Of a stretch of 64,000 nucleotides of DNA, positions 1 to 9,709 are shown piece after piece (within the stretch, counting starts at the first letter, position 1; every line of letters begins with the position of its first letter). Position numbers and translations under genes: made by a program. Source of the stretch: Nakamurella lactea DSM 19367 (GTDB lineage Bacteria > Actinomycetota > Actinomycetes > Mycobacteriales > Nakamurellaceae); NCBI RefSeq assembly GCF_000426645.1, contig NZ_AUFT01000001.1, positions 124,001 through 188,000 of the forward strand, in the 5' to 3' direction. The notes under the pieces were generated by a model. That model ran no database searches and had not been told where the DNA came from. It was given only the letters and a program-made list of their open reading frames with translations.

Positions 1-2
1 AC

Positions 3-1301
3 ACCTCGGGCGTCTGGGCGGTCCGCGGCCGGATCGACGGCGCGAAGGTGATCGCCTACTGCACCGACGCCACCCGGCAGGGCGGCGCGATGGGGTTCGA
101 TGGCTGCCGGCACATCGTCGATGCCATCGACACCGCCATCCGCGAGCGGATCCCGGTGATCGGGCTGTGGCACTGCGGTGGGGCGCGGTTGCAGGAGGGC
201 GCCGCCTCGCTCGACGGCGTCGGCAACATGTTCGCCGCGATGGTCAGGGCCTCGGGCCGGGTGCCGCAGATCTCGGTGGTGCTCGGCGCCGCCGCCGGCG
301 GCGCCGCCTACGGGCCGGCCCTCACCGACATCGTGATCATGTCGCCGGAGGGGCGGATCTTCGTCACCGGACCGGATGTGGTCAAGTCGGTGACCGGCGA
401 ACAGGTCGACATGGAGGCCCTCGGCGGGCCGTCGGCGCACGGCCGCAAGTCCGGCGTGGTGCACATCGTCGCCGACTCCGAGGAAGACGCCTTCGTCCGG
501 GCCCGCAAGGTCACCTCGCTGTTCTCCCGGCCCGGCATTTCCGGGGTGGCCGGCATCGAGGACGATCCGGAGCTGGCAAACGTGTTGCCGGAGCAGCGGA
601 ATCGCGCCTACAACGTCCGGCCGCTGATCAACCGCATCCTGGACGAGCCGATGGAGGAACTGCAGGCGAAGTGGGCGCCGAACATCGTCGTCGGGTTGGG
701 CCGGCTGGCCGGCCGGAGCGTCGGCGTGGTGGCCAACAACCCGCTGCGGCTCGGCGGCTGCCTCGACTCGGTCTCCGCGGAGAAGGCATCCCGTTTCGTC
801 CGGATGTGCGACGCCTTCGGCATACCGCTGCTGGTGATCGTCGACGTGCCCGGCTACCTGCCGGGAGTCGGCCAGGAGTGGGACGGTGTGCTGCGCCGCG
901 GCGCCAAGCTGCTGCACGCGTTCGCCGAGGCGGTGGTCCCCCGGGTCACCCTGGTGACCCGCAAGGCGTTCGGCGGCGCCTACATCGCGATGAACTCGAA
1001 AGCGTTGGGCGCCACCGCGGTCTTCGCCTGGCCGGATGCCGAGATCGCCGTGATGGGCGCGAAGGCGGCCGTCGGCATCCTGCACCGCCGCAAGATCGCC
1101 GCGGTGCCGGAAGAGGAACGGGAAGCCTTCATCGCCCAGCTCGCGCAGGAGCAGGAGAAGATCGCCGGCGGTGTCGCCAGGGCCGTCGAGATCGGGGTGG
1201 TCGACGAGGTCATCACTCCGGCCGAGACCCGCCGCCGGGTGGCCGAGGCGCTCGCCTCCGCGCCCGCCGGCCGCGGCGCCCACGGCAACATCCCGCTGTA
1301 G
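3..1301 (+). CDS. Acyl-CoA (acetyl/propionyl-CoA) carboxylase carboxyltransferase subunit, 5'-truncated by window edge
   Basis: The reading frame is open from the first bases of the window, so the true start lies upstream; 432 residues are visible. The protein transfers the carboxyl group from carboxybiotin to an acyl-CoA, making malonyl- or methylmalonyl-CoA. Crotonase-fold carboxyltransferase signatures are clear: the glycine-rich stretch GAAAGGAAYGPAL near residue 100 and a second oxyanion-forming motif in the C-terminal half (KAFGGAYIAMNSK), followed by a typical C-terminal helix with EIGVVDEVI. Actinobacterial enzymes of this type work with a separate biotinylated alpha chain, which is not in the window. 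Acyl-CoA specificity cannot be read here. It converges on the GH3 gene across a long inverted repeat. Confidence 0.9.
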   Translation, partial: TSGVWAVRGRIDGAKVIAYCTDATRQGGAMGFDGCRHIVDAIDTAIRERIPVIGLWHCGGARLQEGAASLDGVGNMFAAMVRASGRVPQISVVLGAAAGGAAYGPALTDIVIMSPEGRIFVTGPDVVKSVTGEQVDMEALGGPSAHGRKSGVVHIVADSEEDAFVRARKVTSLFSRPGISGVAGIEDDPELANVLPEQRNRAYNVRPLINRILDEPMEELQAKWAPNIVVGLGRLAGRSVGVVANNPLRLGGCLDSVSAEKASRFVRMCDAFGIPLLVIVDVPGYLPGVGQEWDGVLRRGAKLLHAFAEAVVPRVTLVTRKAFGGAYIAMNSKALGATAVFAWPDAEIAVMGAKAAVGILHRRKIAAVPEEEREAFIAQLAQEQEKIAGGVARAVEIGVVDEVITPAETRRRVAEALASAPAGRGAHGNIPL

Positions 1302-1310
1302 GTCTGACTC

Positions 1311-1379
1311 CTTCGGGGTACCACCGTCGACTTCTGGACATCTCCAGTGGGTGACTGCGTCGAGATCGGTACCCCGAAG
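1311..1379. terminator. Inverted repeat between convergent genes (likely bidirectional terminator)
   Basis: A perfect 12-bp inverted repeat (CTTCGGGGTACC at 1311-1322 and its complement at 1368-1379) encloses a smaller CTGG/CCAG hairpin (1334-1347). It lies between two convergent stop codons and fills the intergenic gap. There is no clear T tract, so its action as a terminator is inferred from position. Confidence 0.5.
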
Positions 1380-1389
1380 ACGAGGAAGG

Positions 1390-2862
1390 TCAGCCTGCGG
1401 CGCGAGCCTTGGCGGCCAGTGCCCGGTGCTCCGGCGAATCGATGACGCTCATCGGCGGTTGGGCTACCCGGGCCGAGGCGATCCGCAGCGCCAGCACCGC
1501 GGTCGCGGCATCCGTCAGCCGCGTTCGATCGAGGCTGCCGTCCTTGACCGCGGTGACGATCCCGACTGCCGCGGCCTGCGGGTCGAGCGGCATCAACAGC
1601 AGGTCCTGACCGGCCTTCAGCGCCCGCCACCCGGCCTCACTGGACGGGTAGGTCTGCGTCACCGGCGTCATCTGCATCGAGTCGGAGACCGTCAGTCCGC
1701 GATACTCGAGCCCGGCGCAGTCGCCGTATCCCTTGCCGCGCAAGATGTCCGTCACCGCGTGCGAGGACAAACTGGTGGGCAGGGTGTCGGAACCGATCGC
1801 CGGGAACAGCACGTGACCGGTCATCACCAGCGCGACACCAGCCTTCACCCCGGCGGCCATCGGTACCCGGTCGGTGGCGTTCCAGCCCGCGCAGTCGTCG
1901 GTCAGGGTCGGCAGTTCGTTGTGGGTGTCGGCGGCCACCCGGCCGATGCCAGGGAAGTGCTTGATGGTGGCGGCGACGCCGCCCGATTGATATCCGCGAA
2001 CGGCCGCGGCGACCAACGCGCCGACCCGCTGCGGATCCGAGCCGTAGGAACGGCTGCCGATCCCGGACTCCCCCGAGGTGGGCAGCACGTCGGCGTCCGG
2101 CGCGAAGTCGACGTTGACGCCGACCGCCCGCATCTCGGCGGCGGCCGCCTTGGCCGACTGCTCGGTCAGTGCCACCGCGGTGTCGGTGTCGTCGATGGCG
2201 CCGAGCTCGCTCGCACTCGGGAAGTCGGTGAACCCGTGCACCAGCCTGGCCACCTCGCCGTACTCCTGGTCGACGCCGATCAGCAGCGGCACCCCGGCGG
2301 AGCGATCCCGCTGCGCCTGCAGCTTGGCCACCAACGTCTTCACCCGGGCAGGGGTGCCCGGTCCGGTGCCGTCGACGATGCCCTTGGTGCCCATCAGGAT
2401 CACTCCGCCGTAGTGCTGCGCGGCGATGCTGCCGTCCGCCTGGGAGGCGATCGGCATGATCACCGACCCGGCGAGCTCAGTGGTACTCATCCCGGCCACC
2501 GTCGCCGCCGCGGCGGCGTGGTCTGCCGCGGTCACCTTCAGTGCCGCGACGGTCGGCTTCGGCGCCGCGGTGCTGCTGCCCTTGGTCGTCACCCTGGCCG
2601 GATCGCTGGTCGACGGTTTCGCGGCGGTCGTGCGGCGCGGGGTGGTCGCGGTCGGCCGCGCCGTGGTCACCGAGGTGGCCGCCGCGGACGTATCGGCAGC
2701 CGCCGCGGATGACGGCGCCACGGACCCGGCCACCGACGACCCGACCGCGGTGGAACGGTCCGACGACTCCCCCGAGGCGGTGCAGCCGCCGATCGTCAGG
2801 GCGACGAGCACGGCGGTCACCGCCGCCAGACGGCGGCCGGCTGACGCAGTTCGTACGGGCAC
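1390..2862 (-). CDS. Glycoside hydrolase family 3 lipoprotein (NagZ-like beta-N-acetylhexosaminidase)
   Basis: The GTG at 2862 is chosen because AAGGAG sits just upstream and the protein then begins with a lipoprotein signal peptide ending in the lipobox TIGGC (Cys27). An Ala/Thr/Ser-rich linker of about 90 residues follows, then a GH3 catalytic domain with the NagZ signature KHFPG (about residues 301-305) and downstream D-T-H, and the GH3 nucleophile Asp394 in TVSDSMQM. Family members remove N-acetylglucosamine from muropeptides or glycans, and the lipid anchor would place this one on the outer face of the membrane. The total of 490 residues is long only because of the linker. Exact substrate is inferred from family. 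An upstream in-frame extension was rejected because it has no ribosome binding site and would bury the signal peptide. Confidence 0.88.
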   Translation of the reverse strand: MPVRTASAGRRLAAVTAVLVALTIGGCTASGESSDRSTAVGSSVAGSVAPSSAAAADTSAAATSVTTARPTATTPRRTTAAKPSTSDPARVTTKGSSTAAPKPTVAALKVTAADHAAAAATVAGMSTTELAGSVIMPIASQADGSIAAQHYGGVILMGTKGIVDGTGPGTPARVKTLVAKLQAQRDRSAGVPLLIGVDQEYGEVARLVHGFTDFPSASELGAIDDTDTAVALTEQSAKAAAAEMRAVGVNVDFAPDADVLPTSGESGIGSRSYGSDPQRVGALVAAAVRGYQSGGVAATIKHFPGIGRVAADTHNELPTLTDDCAGWNATDRVPMAAGVKAGVALVMTGHVLFPAIGSDTLPTSLSSHAVTDILRGKGYGDCAGLEYRGLTVSDSMQMTPVTQTYPSSEAGWRALKAGQDLLLMPLDPQAAAVGIVTAVKDGSLDRTRLTDAATAVLALRIASARVAQPPMSVIDSPEHRALAAKARAAG

Positions 2863-2954
2863 AGATCTCCTTGGGTCAATTCCGTCACGGGGCGAGCTCC
2901 GTTCGGGGGGCGGGCGCTCGCCGGTCCGGTTCGGGTCCGGTGACGATTGGTTCG

Positions 2955-3728
2955 TCAGGCCTCGCACGGCGAGTGCCGGGCCAGGTTCTCGTTCGATCGG
3001 CCGATCAGCAGCGTGTCGTCGACCGTGGTCAGCGGCAGGGTCACGGTCCAATCGATACAGGTCGACTCCTGGTCAGGGGCGAACTCGGGTGCCTGCCGCG
3101 ACCGGAAGGTGAGCTGCGCCTGCCGTGGCTCGGTCTCGATCGCCGTGATCGACATACCGGTGTCCGTAGTGGTGCTGTACTCGTTGCGCCACCGATCGCT
3201 CGAGATCGCCTTCGCCTGGTCCTTTGTCACGGTACCGGCCCAGAGCTGGTAGTCGCCGGCGTTGATCGCGTCGAAGTGACGTTGCAGCAGATCACGGATC
3301 TCGGAGGCCTGCGGATCCTTGCCGGCGGCCGCGGAGAGCCGGACCTCGGTGTCGTCGGTCAGGTCCCGGCCGGGGGCGGTGGTGAGTTCCGGCCCGACCG
3401 AGGCCGTCGGCGGTGCGGGCTCGGCGACCGAGCTGTCGGGCTCCGGCTCGTTGCCGACCGTGCTCCCGGCATCTTCGGTGCCCTGGTCGGGAACGGTGCC
3501 GCCGTCGGCTGCGGCGGTGTCTCCGGTGGATGCGGTGTCGTCACCGGCGGTGTCACCGGCTGTCGTTACGACTGCCGGACTGCTGTTCGGCTCGTCGGTC
3601 GGCGGGGTGGCAGCGGCGGCCTCGACTGCCGCCCGGTGCTGCCCCAGGAAATACGCGCCGACGCCGCCGGCCAGCAAACAAATCAACAGAGTGGCGAGCA
3701 GGGTGGCGGTCAGCCGCCGCTGGGTCAT
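2955..3728 (-). CDS. Single-pass membrane-anchored protein with an extracytoplasmic NTF2/SnoaL-like domain
   Basis: 257 residues. The N-terminus is short and basic, followed by one transmembrane helix (about residues 8-28), an acidic Thr/Ala/Pro-rich stalk of about 90 residues, and a folded C-terminal domain of about 110 residues. That domain begins with LLQRHFDAINAGDY, which resembles the first helix of NTF2/SnoaL-type folds, and ends close to the C-terminal Cys-Glu-Ala. The gene lies 92 bp upstream of the GH3 lipoprotein on the same strand, so co-transcription is plausible. No enzymatic motif is visible. The fold call is a resemblance only. Confidence 0.65.
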   Translation of the reverse strand: MTQRRLTATLLATLLICLLAGGVGAYFLGQHRAAVEAAAATPPTDEPNSSPAVVTTAGDTAGDDTASTGDTAAADGGTVPDQGTEDAGSTVGNEPEPDSSVAEPAPPTASVGPELTTAPGRDLTDDTEVRLSAAAGKDPQASEIRDLLQRHFDAINAGDYQLWAGTVTKDQAKAISSDRWRNEYSTTTDTGMSITAIETEPRQAQLTFRSRQAPEFAPDQESTCIDWTVTLPLTTVDDTLLIGRSNENLARHSPCEA

Positions 3729-3881
3729 GCCCGTTCACCCGCCTTGTCGTCTTCTCGACCGTTCACCGATCGCTGCGCCGACGGCCATTGTGCCCGTCGT
3801 AGCTCGGCATGCTCGCGTTCAGGACGCGGCAGCCCGCGCGATCGTTGCTCGGCTGTGACGAATCCCGCGATCCGACGGGCG

Positions 3882-4385
3882 TCAGACGACCTGATGCAGC
3901 CAGGTGACGGGCGCGCCGTCACCGGCCCTGCGGTACGGCTCGAGTTCGGCGTCGATGTCGGCCCCGAGCAGCTGGTTCAGCTCGTGGGTGAGCTTCTCCG
4001 CACCGAAGCCGTGGGCCAGCAATGCCCTGATCCGGTCCTCACCGACCACGATGTCGCCGTTCGCGGCGGTGTTGGCCCGCCAGATCGCCCGGCCGGGCAG
4101 GTGGCAGATGCGCTCACCGTCGGCGCCGGGGCTGGGCTCTTCGGTGATCTCGAAGCGCAGCATCGGCCAGGCCCTGAGCGCCGCGGCGATGCGACTGCCG
4201 GTGCCCACCTCGCCGGACCAGGACACCTCGGCACGCAGCAGTCCCGGCGAGGCCGGTTGGTCGGTCCAGGTCAGGGTGACGCGGCTACCCAGGACAGACG
4301 AAATCGCCCACTCGGCATGCGGGCAGATCGCTGCCGGCGCCGAGTGGATGTACACCACACCCCGTGCCAGTGACTGACCAGCCAT
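3882..4385 (-). CDS. DUF3145 family protein
   Basis: 167 residues starting at ATG 4385. The sequence matches the well-conserved actinobacterial DUF3145 pattern: GVVYIHSAPAAICPHAEW near the N-terminus, LRFEITEEPSPGADG in the middle, and ELEPYRRAGDGAPVTWL at the C-terminus. The family is widespread in Actinomycetota and has no established biochemical function that I know of. The much longer reading frame extending upstream to 5291 is antisense to the neighbouring surface-protein gene and was trimmed to the conserved start. Confidence 0.88.
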   Translation of the reverse strand: MAGQSLARGVVYIHSAPAAICPHAEWAISSVLGSRVTLTWTDQPASPGLLRAEVSWSGEVGTGSRIAAALRAWPMLRFEITEEPSPGADGERICHLPGRAIWRANTAANGDIVVGEDRIRALLAHGFGAEKLTHELNQLLGADIDAELEPYRRAGDGAPVTWLHQVV

Positions 4386-4679
4386 CACGCACCTCCGCTG
4401 TCTTTCGGCTCCGTCGTCTTCCCCAACGTGGAACCGAGCGCGGTGCTCGAGTGTGTCTCCGTCTGCAGTTGTGACGTGCTCGGCAGACCGACCGCGGCCG
4501 GAAACCGCAGCGACGCCTGAGCACATTGTGCACCCTGTGACGGGTGAGCGCCAGCGCAGCACGGCCCGCGTGTGGCGCCAGGCATCCCCGCCATCCCGGA
4601 CCCAGGGCACAAAACGTCCCGGCCGTTCGGGACACCAGGCCCCTGACAACGGGACATTTCCCGCCATAGGTTGCCGCCC
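4386..4679. other. Divergent intergenic region with short GGGAC hairpins
   Basis: About 290 bp separate DUF3145 (leftward) from the large surface protein (rightward). Near the right-hand gene there are two small inverted repeats, GTCCCG/CGGGAC around 4615-4632 and CGGGA-CATT-TCCCG at 4650-4663, sharing the string CGGGACA. They could be regulator sites for the surface protein. No convincing promoter hexamers were identified. Confidence 0.3.
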
Positions 4680-7600
4680 ATGGTTTCCTGCCGGCGCCCG
4701 TGGCGGACGGTGTCCGCCGCCCTGGCCACCGTCCTCGGCCTGCTGTTGCTGCTCACCGCCGGCCTGCTCCCCGGGCTGCCGCCGACGGCCTCCGCAGCGG
4801 CCGCACCGGGCTGCGGGTGCGACAAGACCGGACCGTTCGTCGATCCCGCCTCGACGAAGCCGGCGGTCAAGCCGCCGGCACCGTTCAAGGCCGACGGCAC
4901 CTCGCCGTCGGGGGCTTACACCGTGCAGTACGGCCAGGACGCCACCAACGCCACCCTGGTCATCACCCGCAGCAAGGACCAGCAGCGGGTCGCGACCCTG
5001 CACCTGGCGCTGTCGGAGAAGCCGCAATGGGGATTCAGCCCGGGCGACGATGAGTTCCTGGCGTTCGGCAGCGACTTCGCCCAGCTGTGGGACCTGACGT
5101 CGGTCGATCACCAGGTGTGGTCGCAGACCGGCGCGCCCGCGGCCTACGGCTTCAGCCCCCAAGGTGGCTACCTGCTGGAGATCCCGGCCGGCGCCACGCC
5201 GTCGGTCTTCGTCATCGACGCACACACCGGGGCGACCCGGTTGACCACCGAAGCGGTCGACAGCGAGGGCTTCAGCCCCGACGACACCCACTTACTCGCC
5301 TGGTCGGCAACCTCCGCGAAACTCTATGAGCTGCCGACCGGGCGGGTCGTGTGGTCGGACCCCGGACCGGCGCCCGACGCCTTCGGCTTCGCGCCCGGCG
5401 GCGGCTACCTGGAGATCAAGACCAGCACGAGTGCCACCCAGCTGACGACGACCGTCATCCGGACCAGCGACGGCGGTACCGCGTGGGCGTCCGGCACGAT
5501 CACGCTAACCGAGCCCCCGATCGGTTCGAACGACAAGATCGGCGCCGAGGGCTCCGGGTTCGGCCCGGACGGCCGCAGCTTCGTCGAGGCCCATCGGCTG
5601 CCGAACGGAACGACGATCGGCTGGGCGCTGATCAATCTGAGCAGCGGAGCGACCAGAAGCCAGAACATCACCGCCGGGTCGGCCTTCTGGCAGTTCAGCC
5701 CCTGTGGCGACGCGATCGGCCTGGTGGACACCGTCGGCGTGGCGATGTACGCCACCGGCGACGGACATCAGCTCGGCAGCACCTTCCCCACCGGCGGCGC
5801 CGGCGTGTCCATGACGTCGACGGACAACTCGCTGGTCGCGACCGTCGGCGGCACCGATCACGTGATCGCCGCCAACACCGCCGGCGGGTCGTGCACGCCG
5901 CCGTCCGGGCTGACCATCGCCGATGCCGTTCTCCCGGACGGTGTTTCGACAACCGCGACCGTGACGCTGGCGAAGGCCGCGACGGCCGACACCGAGGTCT
6001 CGCTGACGGCGGATAGCGAACTGATCGACCTCCCGGCTTCGGTCACCGTCACCAAGGGCGCAACCACGGCGACCTTCACGATCACCGGGCAGGGTGCCGT
6101 GAGCAGCACCGAGGTGGTGCTCACGGCGACTTCGGCCGGAGTGTCCAAGGCGGCCACCGTCACCGTCCGGCCGCCACTGGTCACCGGGCTGACCCTCGAG
6201 CCCAGCACGGTCGCCGGCGGCGAGCCGGTGACGGCCACCGTCACCGTGGACGGCACCGCACCGAACGGGGGCACCTCCGTCGACCTGGCCAGCTCCGGTT
6301 CCGCGGCGTCGGTACCGGGCGTGCTGGTGATCGATCCGGGCAAGAGGTCGGGCACCGTCGTCGTCAGCACCACGACCGTCGTCGCGGCCACCGCCGTGAA
6401 ACTCACGGCCAAGACCGGAAGCTCCTCGGCCACAGCGACTCTCACCGTGCAGCCGGTGCAGGTGACCGCGTTGTCCGTTCCCGACGACCCGCTGCCGATC
6501 AGCAGTGACGTGCCGTTCCCGGTCACCGTCCGGCTCAACGGTCACGCACCGGCCGGTGGGCACGTCGTCACGTTGCGCAGCGCCGACCCCGAACTCGCAT
6601 CGATACCGGCGTCGGTGCTGGTGCCGGCCGGGCGCACCGGCGTCACGGTGACCGTCACCCCGCACCCGATCGCGCTGCCGGAAGACTGGAACCCCACCAA
6701 CAATGGCAAGCGGTCGGTCGTGCTGACGGCCTCCGACACCTCCGGTTCGGCGCAGCTCGCCGTGACCCTGGTTCCCCCGGTGCAGCTGAACTACGCACAC
6801 TTCGAGGGAGGCGGTTATGCCGACAACTCCACGGCGTCGGCGGGAGAGCCGATCAGCATCATGGTCGCGCTGGCCCGGCCGTGGAACATCGCTGTCGAGG
6901 GCGACACCAAGGTGATCTCGCTGTCCACCGACCGGCCCGATCTGGTGTCGTTGCCGCTGGTGGACGGCCGGCCCGGCTACGCCGTCACCGAAGACGGCGA
7001 CGGCGACATCTCCGGCGCCACCTGGGAGCGGGATCTGTCGATCTCGGTGCGTCCGGTCAGCGAGCCGACCATCGCGGTCATCACCGTGTCGATCGGCGAG
7101 ACGAGCGTCGATCTCACCCTGGACATCGAACCGCCGGCGCCCGGGACGATCTTCACCATCGCCGGGACCGGTCTGGGCGTCGGTGAACAGGGCTCGACAC
7201 CATCGACGATTCAGCCGGGCGTCGCCAGCTCCGACCCGCTGCAGACCGACCTGTGCGGCTGCATCGCCGAGGCACCGGCGCCGGTCAAGGATGTCGCTGT
7301 TGCCGCCGACGGAACCGCTTACGTCTCGTACTCGACGGTCGCGCCCAACACCACCTACCACCCGACGCCGATCCCGCCCGGCATCGCCAAGGTCGATGCG
7401 TCCGGGCTGGTCAGGTTTGCCGATCTCTCCGGCGAGTTGGACACCGGAGCGGACGCCGACGGCCATCCGTCCAGCGGCCAACTCGACCTCGATACGGCCG
7501 GGAACCTGTATGTCGCGACCGGCCACTCGATCATCAAGGTCGCCCCCGACGGAACCAAGGCGACGGTGCCAGGGACCGAGGGCCTCGGACAGCTGGCCGA

Positions 7601-9659
7601 CGTCACCGTCGACCTCGCGGGCAATCTGTACGTCGCCGACTGGTCCGCGCGCCGGGTGTGGCGGATCAGCCCCGCCGGCGCCGTCACGGCCTATGCCGGG
7701 AGCGGCGTCGATGGCTCCAGCGGCGACGGTGGCCCGGCGACGCAGGCCCGGCTCGGGCCGGTGTACCTGGACATCAGCCCGCTCGGTGTGCTCTACCTCG
7801 GCGACATCGAGCACCACGAACTGCGCGCCGTCGATCCCGACGGAACCATCTCGAGCATTGCCGGGACCGGGACCGCCGGTCTGGGTCAGGACGGCAGACC
7901 GGCGGCTGACGAACCGGTGGACAGCCCCAATCCCACCGCCACCCAGGGCGGCGGGGTGCTGTTCGCCGACGACTACGATGTGCAATTCATCGATCCCGCC
8001 GGCTATCTGCACCACATCGCCGGTGAGGGGTCGCGGGGCGAATGCTGCGGGCAGCTCAGCACCGTCGGCGGAGTCACGGCCGACGGCGGTGGCAACGTCT
8101 ACATCGCCGACGCCGAGAACAATCGGGTGCGCGAGGTCGGGCACGCCTACCAGCTGTTCGACGTCCCGCCGATCACCGTGACCGGGGCGGCTCCGTTCGG
8201 CGAGGTCGCACTCGGCGCGCAGAGCGCGGCGCGCACGCTGACGCTGACCGACGACTCGGACCGGCCGATCACCCTGGGCGCGCTGGACGTCGCCGACCAG
8301 CCCGTCGACGGGACTCCGATCGGGGACTATCCGCTGTCCGCCGACACCTGCAGCGGCGCGACTCTGCAGCCGGCGCAGACCTGCACGGTCGATGTCCGGT
8401 TCCGGCCACTGGGCCCGTTCGGGCGGCCCGGGATCCTGCGGGCGCAGGTCAACGCATCGGGAACGCAGGCCGGCTACCAGTACGCCCTCGACGAACTCGA
8501 CGGAACCGGACTGAGCCCACTGCAGGCCACGCCCACGACGCTGAACTTCGGCTCGGTCTCCCCCGGGCAGGTCGGTGACGAGCAGGCGGTGACGGTGACC
8601 AACGGCTCCGGATCGGCCGTTACCTTGGGCGGGCTCGAGGCCGGCGGTGACCCGGCCTTCGCGGTGACGAAGGACGAGTGCAGCAATACCGTGCTCGCGG
8701 CCGCCGGGTCCTGCACCCTCTCGGTGAGCTATCGGCCGGGCGCAACGGGATCCGATTCGGCCACTCTGGCGCTGACCGGGCCGAGCCCGCTGGACGGCGA
8801 CACCGCTGTGGTGCGCTACCTCGAGGTCGATCTGTCCGGTAGCAGCGGAACGGACACGACTCCGTCGACGACCGAAACCACGCCAACGACCGAGACCACC
8901 GAGACCACTCCGATCACCGAGACCACCGAGACCACCGAGACCACCGAGACCACCGAGACCACTCCGACCACTCCGACCACCGAGACGACGGCGACCACCA
9001 CGACCACCCCGACGGCGACCACCCCAACCACATCCACCCCGAGGAAAACAACGTCGACCAGGGCGACGCAGACCACTGCGCCGACCGCGACAACGACGCC
9101 CACTTCAACGAGGGCGCCCACCTCGACCACAGCGCCCACGTCAACAACTGCACCCACCTCAACGGCGGCACCCAGGTCAACCGCGCCACCCGCCGCGACC
9201 GCGGCTACCGGGACGGTCCGGCAGGGCGATCCGCAGACGGTCAGCGGCTCCGGGTTCGACCCGGGCGAACCGGTGCAGGCGTGGCTGCACTCGCAACCGA
9301 TCGATCTCGGGGTCGTGCATGCCGACGCCGCCGGGATCGCATCGGTTCGGTTCACCGTGCCGAACACCCTGGCGACGGTGAACCACACGGTCGAGCTGAT
9401 CGGGCTGACGTCCGGTGTCACTGCCACCGTCGGCTTCGTGGTGTCGGCCGGACCGCCACCGATCACTACCCAGCCGACAGCACCCGGCACCAACGGCACG
9501 TCACGGCCGACGGAGCAGCAGATCGCCTACACCGGTTCGCCCACCTGGCAACTGCTTGCGGTCGGCGGGCTGCTGGTGCTGCTGGGGCTCTGGCTCCGGG
9601 CCGCAGCCCGGCGCAGCGCTAACCCGGGTCGGCACACCGGGTCCGGCCCTCGGCATTAG
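4680..9659 (+). CDS. Large secreted modular surface protein: beta-propeller, Ig-like, NHL and Hydin-like repeats, sortase-E-type anchor
   Basis: 1659 residues from ATG 4680; a TTG three codons upstream is an alternative, and neither has a strong ribosome binding site. Order of parts: signal peptide with Ala-rich cleavage region; a WD/TolB-like propeller of about 370 residues with repeated WGFSPGDD/YGFSPQGG motifs; several Ig/Calx-beta-like repeats; an NHL propeller with the classic SSGDGGPAT and NNRVREV motifs; two choice-of-anchor (Hydin/ASPM-like) domains; a Thr-rich stalk built of TTE/TTP repeats; a further Ig-like domain; then IAYTG (1615-1619), a transmembrane helix and an Arg-rich tail. 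The IAYTG resembles the LAxTG signal of class E sortases. A cell-wall adhesin or matrix-contact role is inferred. Confidence 0.85.
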   Translation: MVSCRRPWRTVSAALATVLGLLLLLTAGLLPGLPPTASAAAAPGCGCDKTGPFVDPASTKPAVKPPAPFKADGTSPSGAYTVQYGQDATNATLVITRSKDQQRVATLHLALSEKPQWGFSPGDDEFLAFGSDFAQLWDLTSVDHQVWSQTGAPAAYGFSPQGGYLLEIPAGATPSVFVIDAHTGATRLTTEAVDSEGFSPDDTHLLAWSATSAKLYELPTGRVVWSDPGPAPDAFGFAPGGGYLEIKTSTSATQLTTTVIRTSDGGTAWASGTITLTEPPIGSNDKIGAEGSGFGPDGRSFVEAHRLPNGTTIGWALINLSSGATRSQNITAGSAFWQFSPCGDAIGLVDTVGVAMYATGDGHQLGSTFPTGGAGVSMTSTDNSLVATVGGTDHVIAANTAGGSCTPPSGLTIADAVLPDGVSTTATVTLAKAATADTEVSLTADSELIDLPASVTVTKGATTATFTITGQGAVSSTEVVLTATSAGVSKAATVTVRPPLVTGLTLEPSTVAGGEPVTATVTVDGTAPNGGTSVDLASSGSAASVPGVLVIDPGKRSGTVVVSTTTVVAATAVKLTAKTGSSSATATLTVQPVQVTALSVPDDPLPISSDVPFPVTVRLNGHAPAGGHVVTLRSADPELASIPASVLVPAGRTGVTVTVTPHPIALPEDWNPTNNGKRSVVLTASDTSGSAQLAVTLVPPVQLNYAHFEGGGYADNSTASAGEPISIMVALARPWNIAVEGDTKVISLSTDRPDLVSLPLVDGRPGYAVTEDGDGDISGATWERDLSISVRPVSEPTIAVITVSIGETSVDLTLDIEPPAPGTIFTIAGTGLGVGEQGSTPSTIQPGVASSDPLQTDLCGCIAEAPAPVKDVAVAADGTAYVSYSTVAPNTTYHPTPIPPGIAKVDASGLVRFADLSGELDTGADADGHPSSGQLDLDTAGNLYVATGHSIIKVAPDGTKATVPGTEGLGQLADVTVDLAGNLYVADWSARRVWRISPAGAVTAYAGSGVDGSSGDGGPATQARLGPVYLDISPLGVLYLGDIEHHELRAVDPDGTISSIAGTGTAGLGQDGRPAADEPVDSPNPTATQGGGVLFADDYDVQFIDPAGYLHHIAGEGSRGECCGQLSTVGGVTADGGGNVYIADAENNRVREVGHAYQLFDVPPITVTGAAPFGEVALGAQSAARTLTLTDDSDRPITLGALDVADQPVDGTPIGDYPLSADTCSGATLQPAQTCTVDVRFRPLGPFGRPGILRAQVNASGTQAGYQYALDELDGTGLSPLQATPTTLNFGSVSPGQVGDEQAVTVTNGSGSAVTLGGLEAGGDPAFAVTKDECSNTVLAAAGSCTLSVSYRPGATGSDSATLALTGPSPLDGDTAVVRYLEVDLSGSSGTDTTPSTTETTPTTETTETTPITETTETTETTETTETTPTTPTTETTATTTTTPTATTPTTSTPRKTTSTRATQTTAPTATTTPTSTRAPTSTTAPTSTTAPTSTAAPRSTAPPAATAATGTVRQGDPQTVSGSGFDPGEPVQAWLHSQPIDLGVVHADAAGIASVRFTVPNTLATVNHTVELIGLTSGVTATVGFVVSAGPPPITTQPTAPGTNGTSRPTEQQIAYTGSPTWQLLAVGGLLVLLGLWLRAAARRSANPGRHTGSGPRH
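8860..9190 (+). repeat. Low-complexity Thr-rich stalk repeat inside the surface-protein gene
   Basis: Tandem copies of ACCGAGACC-type units give an array of Thr-Glu and Thr-Pro residues. Such tracts usually form an extended, possibly glycosylated stalk and vary in length between strains through slippage. The reverse strand shows an artefactual Val/Ser-rich open frame here. Confidence 0.8.
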
Positions 9660-9709
9660 TCAGCGCCCGGCGGGGCCGGCTCAAGGGCAGAGCAGGCGAT
9701 CGCCGTTCA

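Noticed and set aside
3725-3922. 65-codon minus-strand frame between two host genes
   Set aside because: Overlaps the DUF3145 3' end and the next start, with no ribosome binding site or recognisable sequence.
5505-8144. 879-codon open frame on the minus strand
   Set aside because: Antisense shadow of the surface-protein gene; its composition (Gly, Arg, Asp, Val) mirrors codon bias and contains no domain.
8880-9000. ACCGAGACC tandem repeats as a regulatory array
   Set aside because: They are in frame and encode a Thr-Glu stalk, so a coding explanation is enough.
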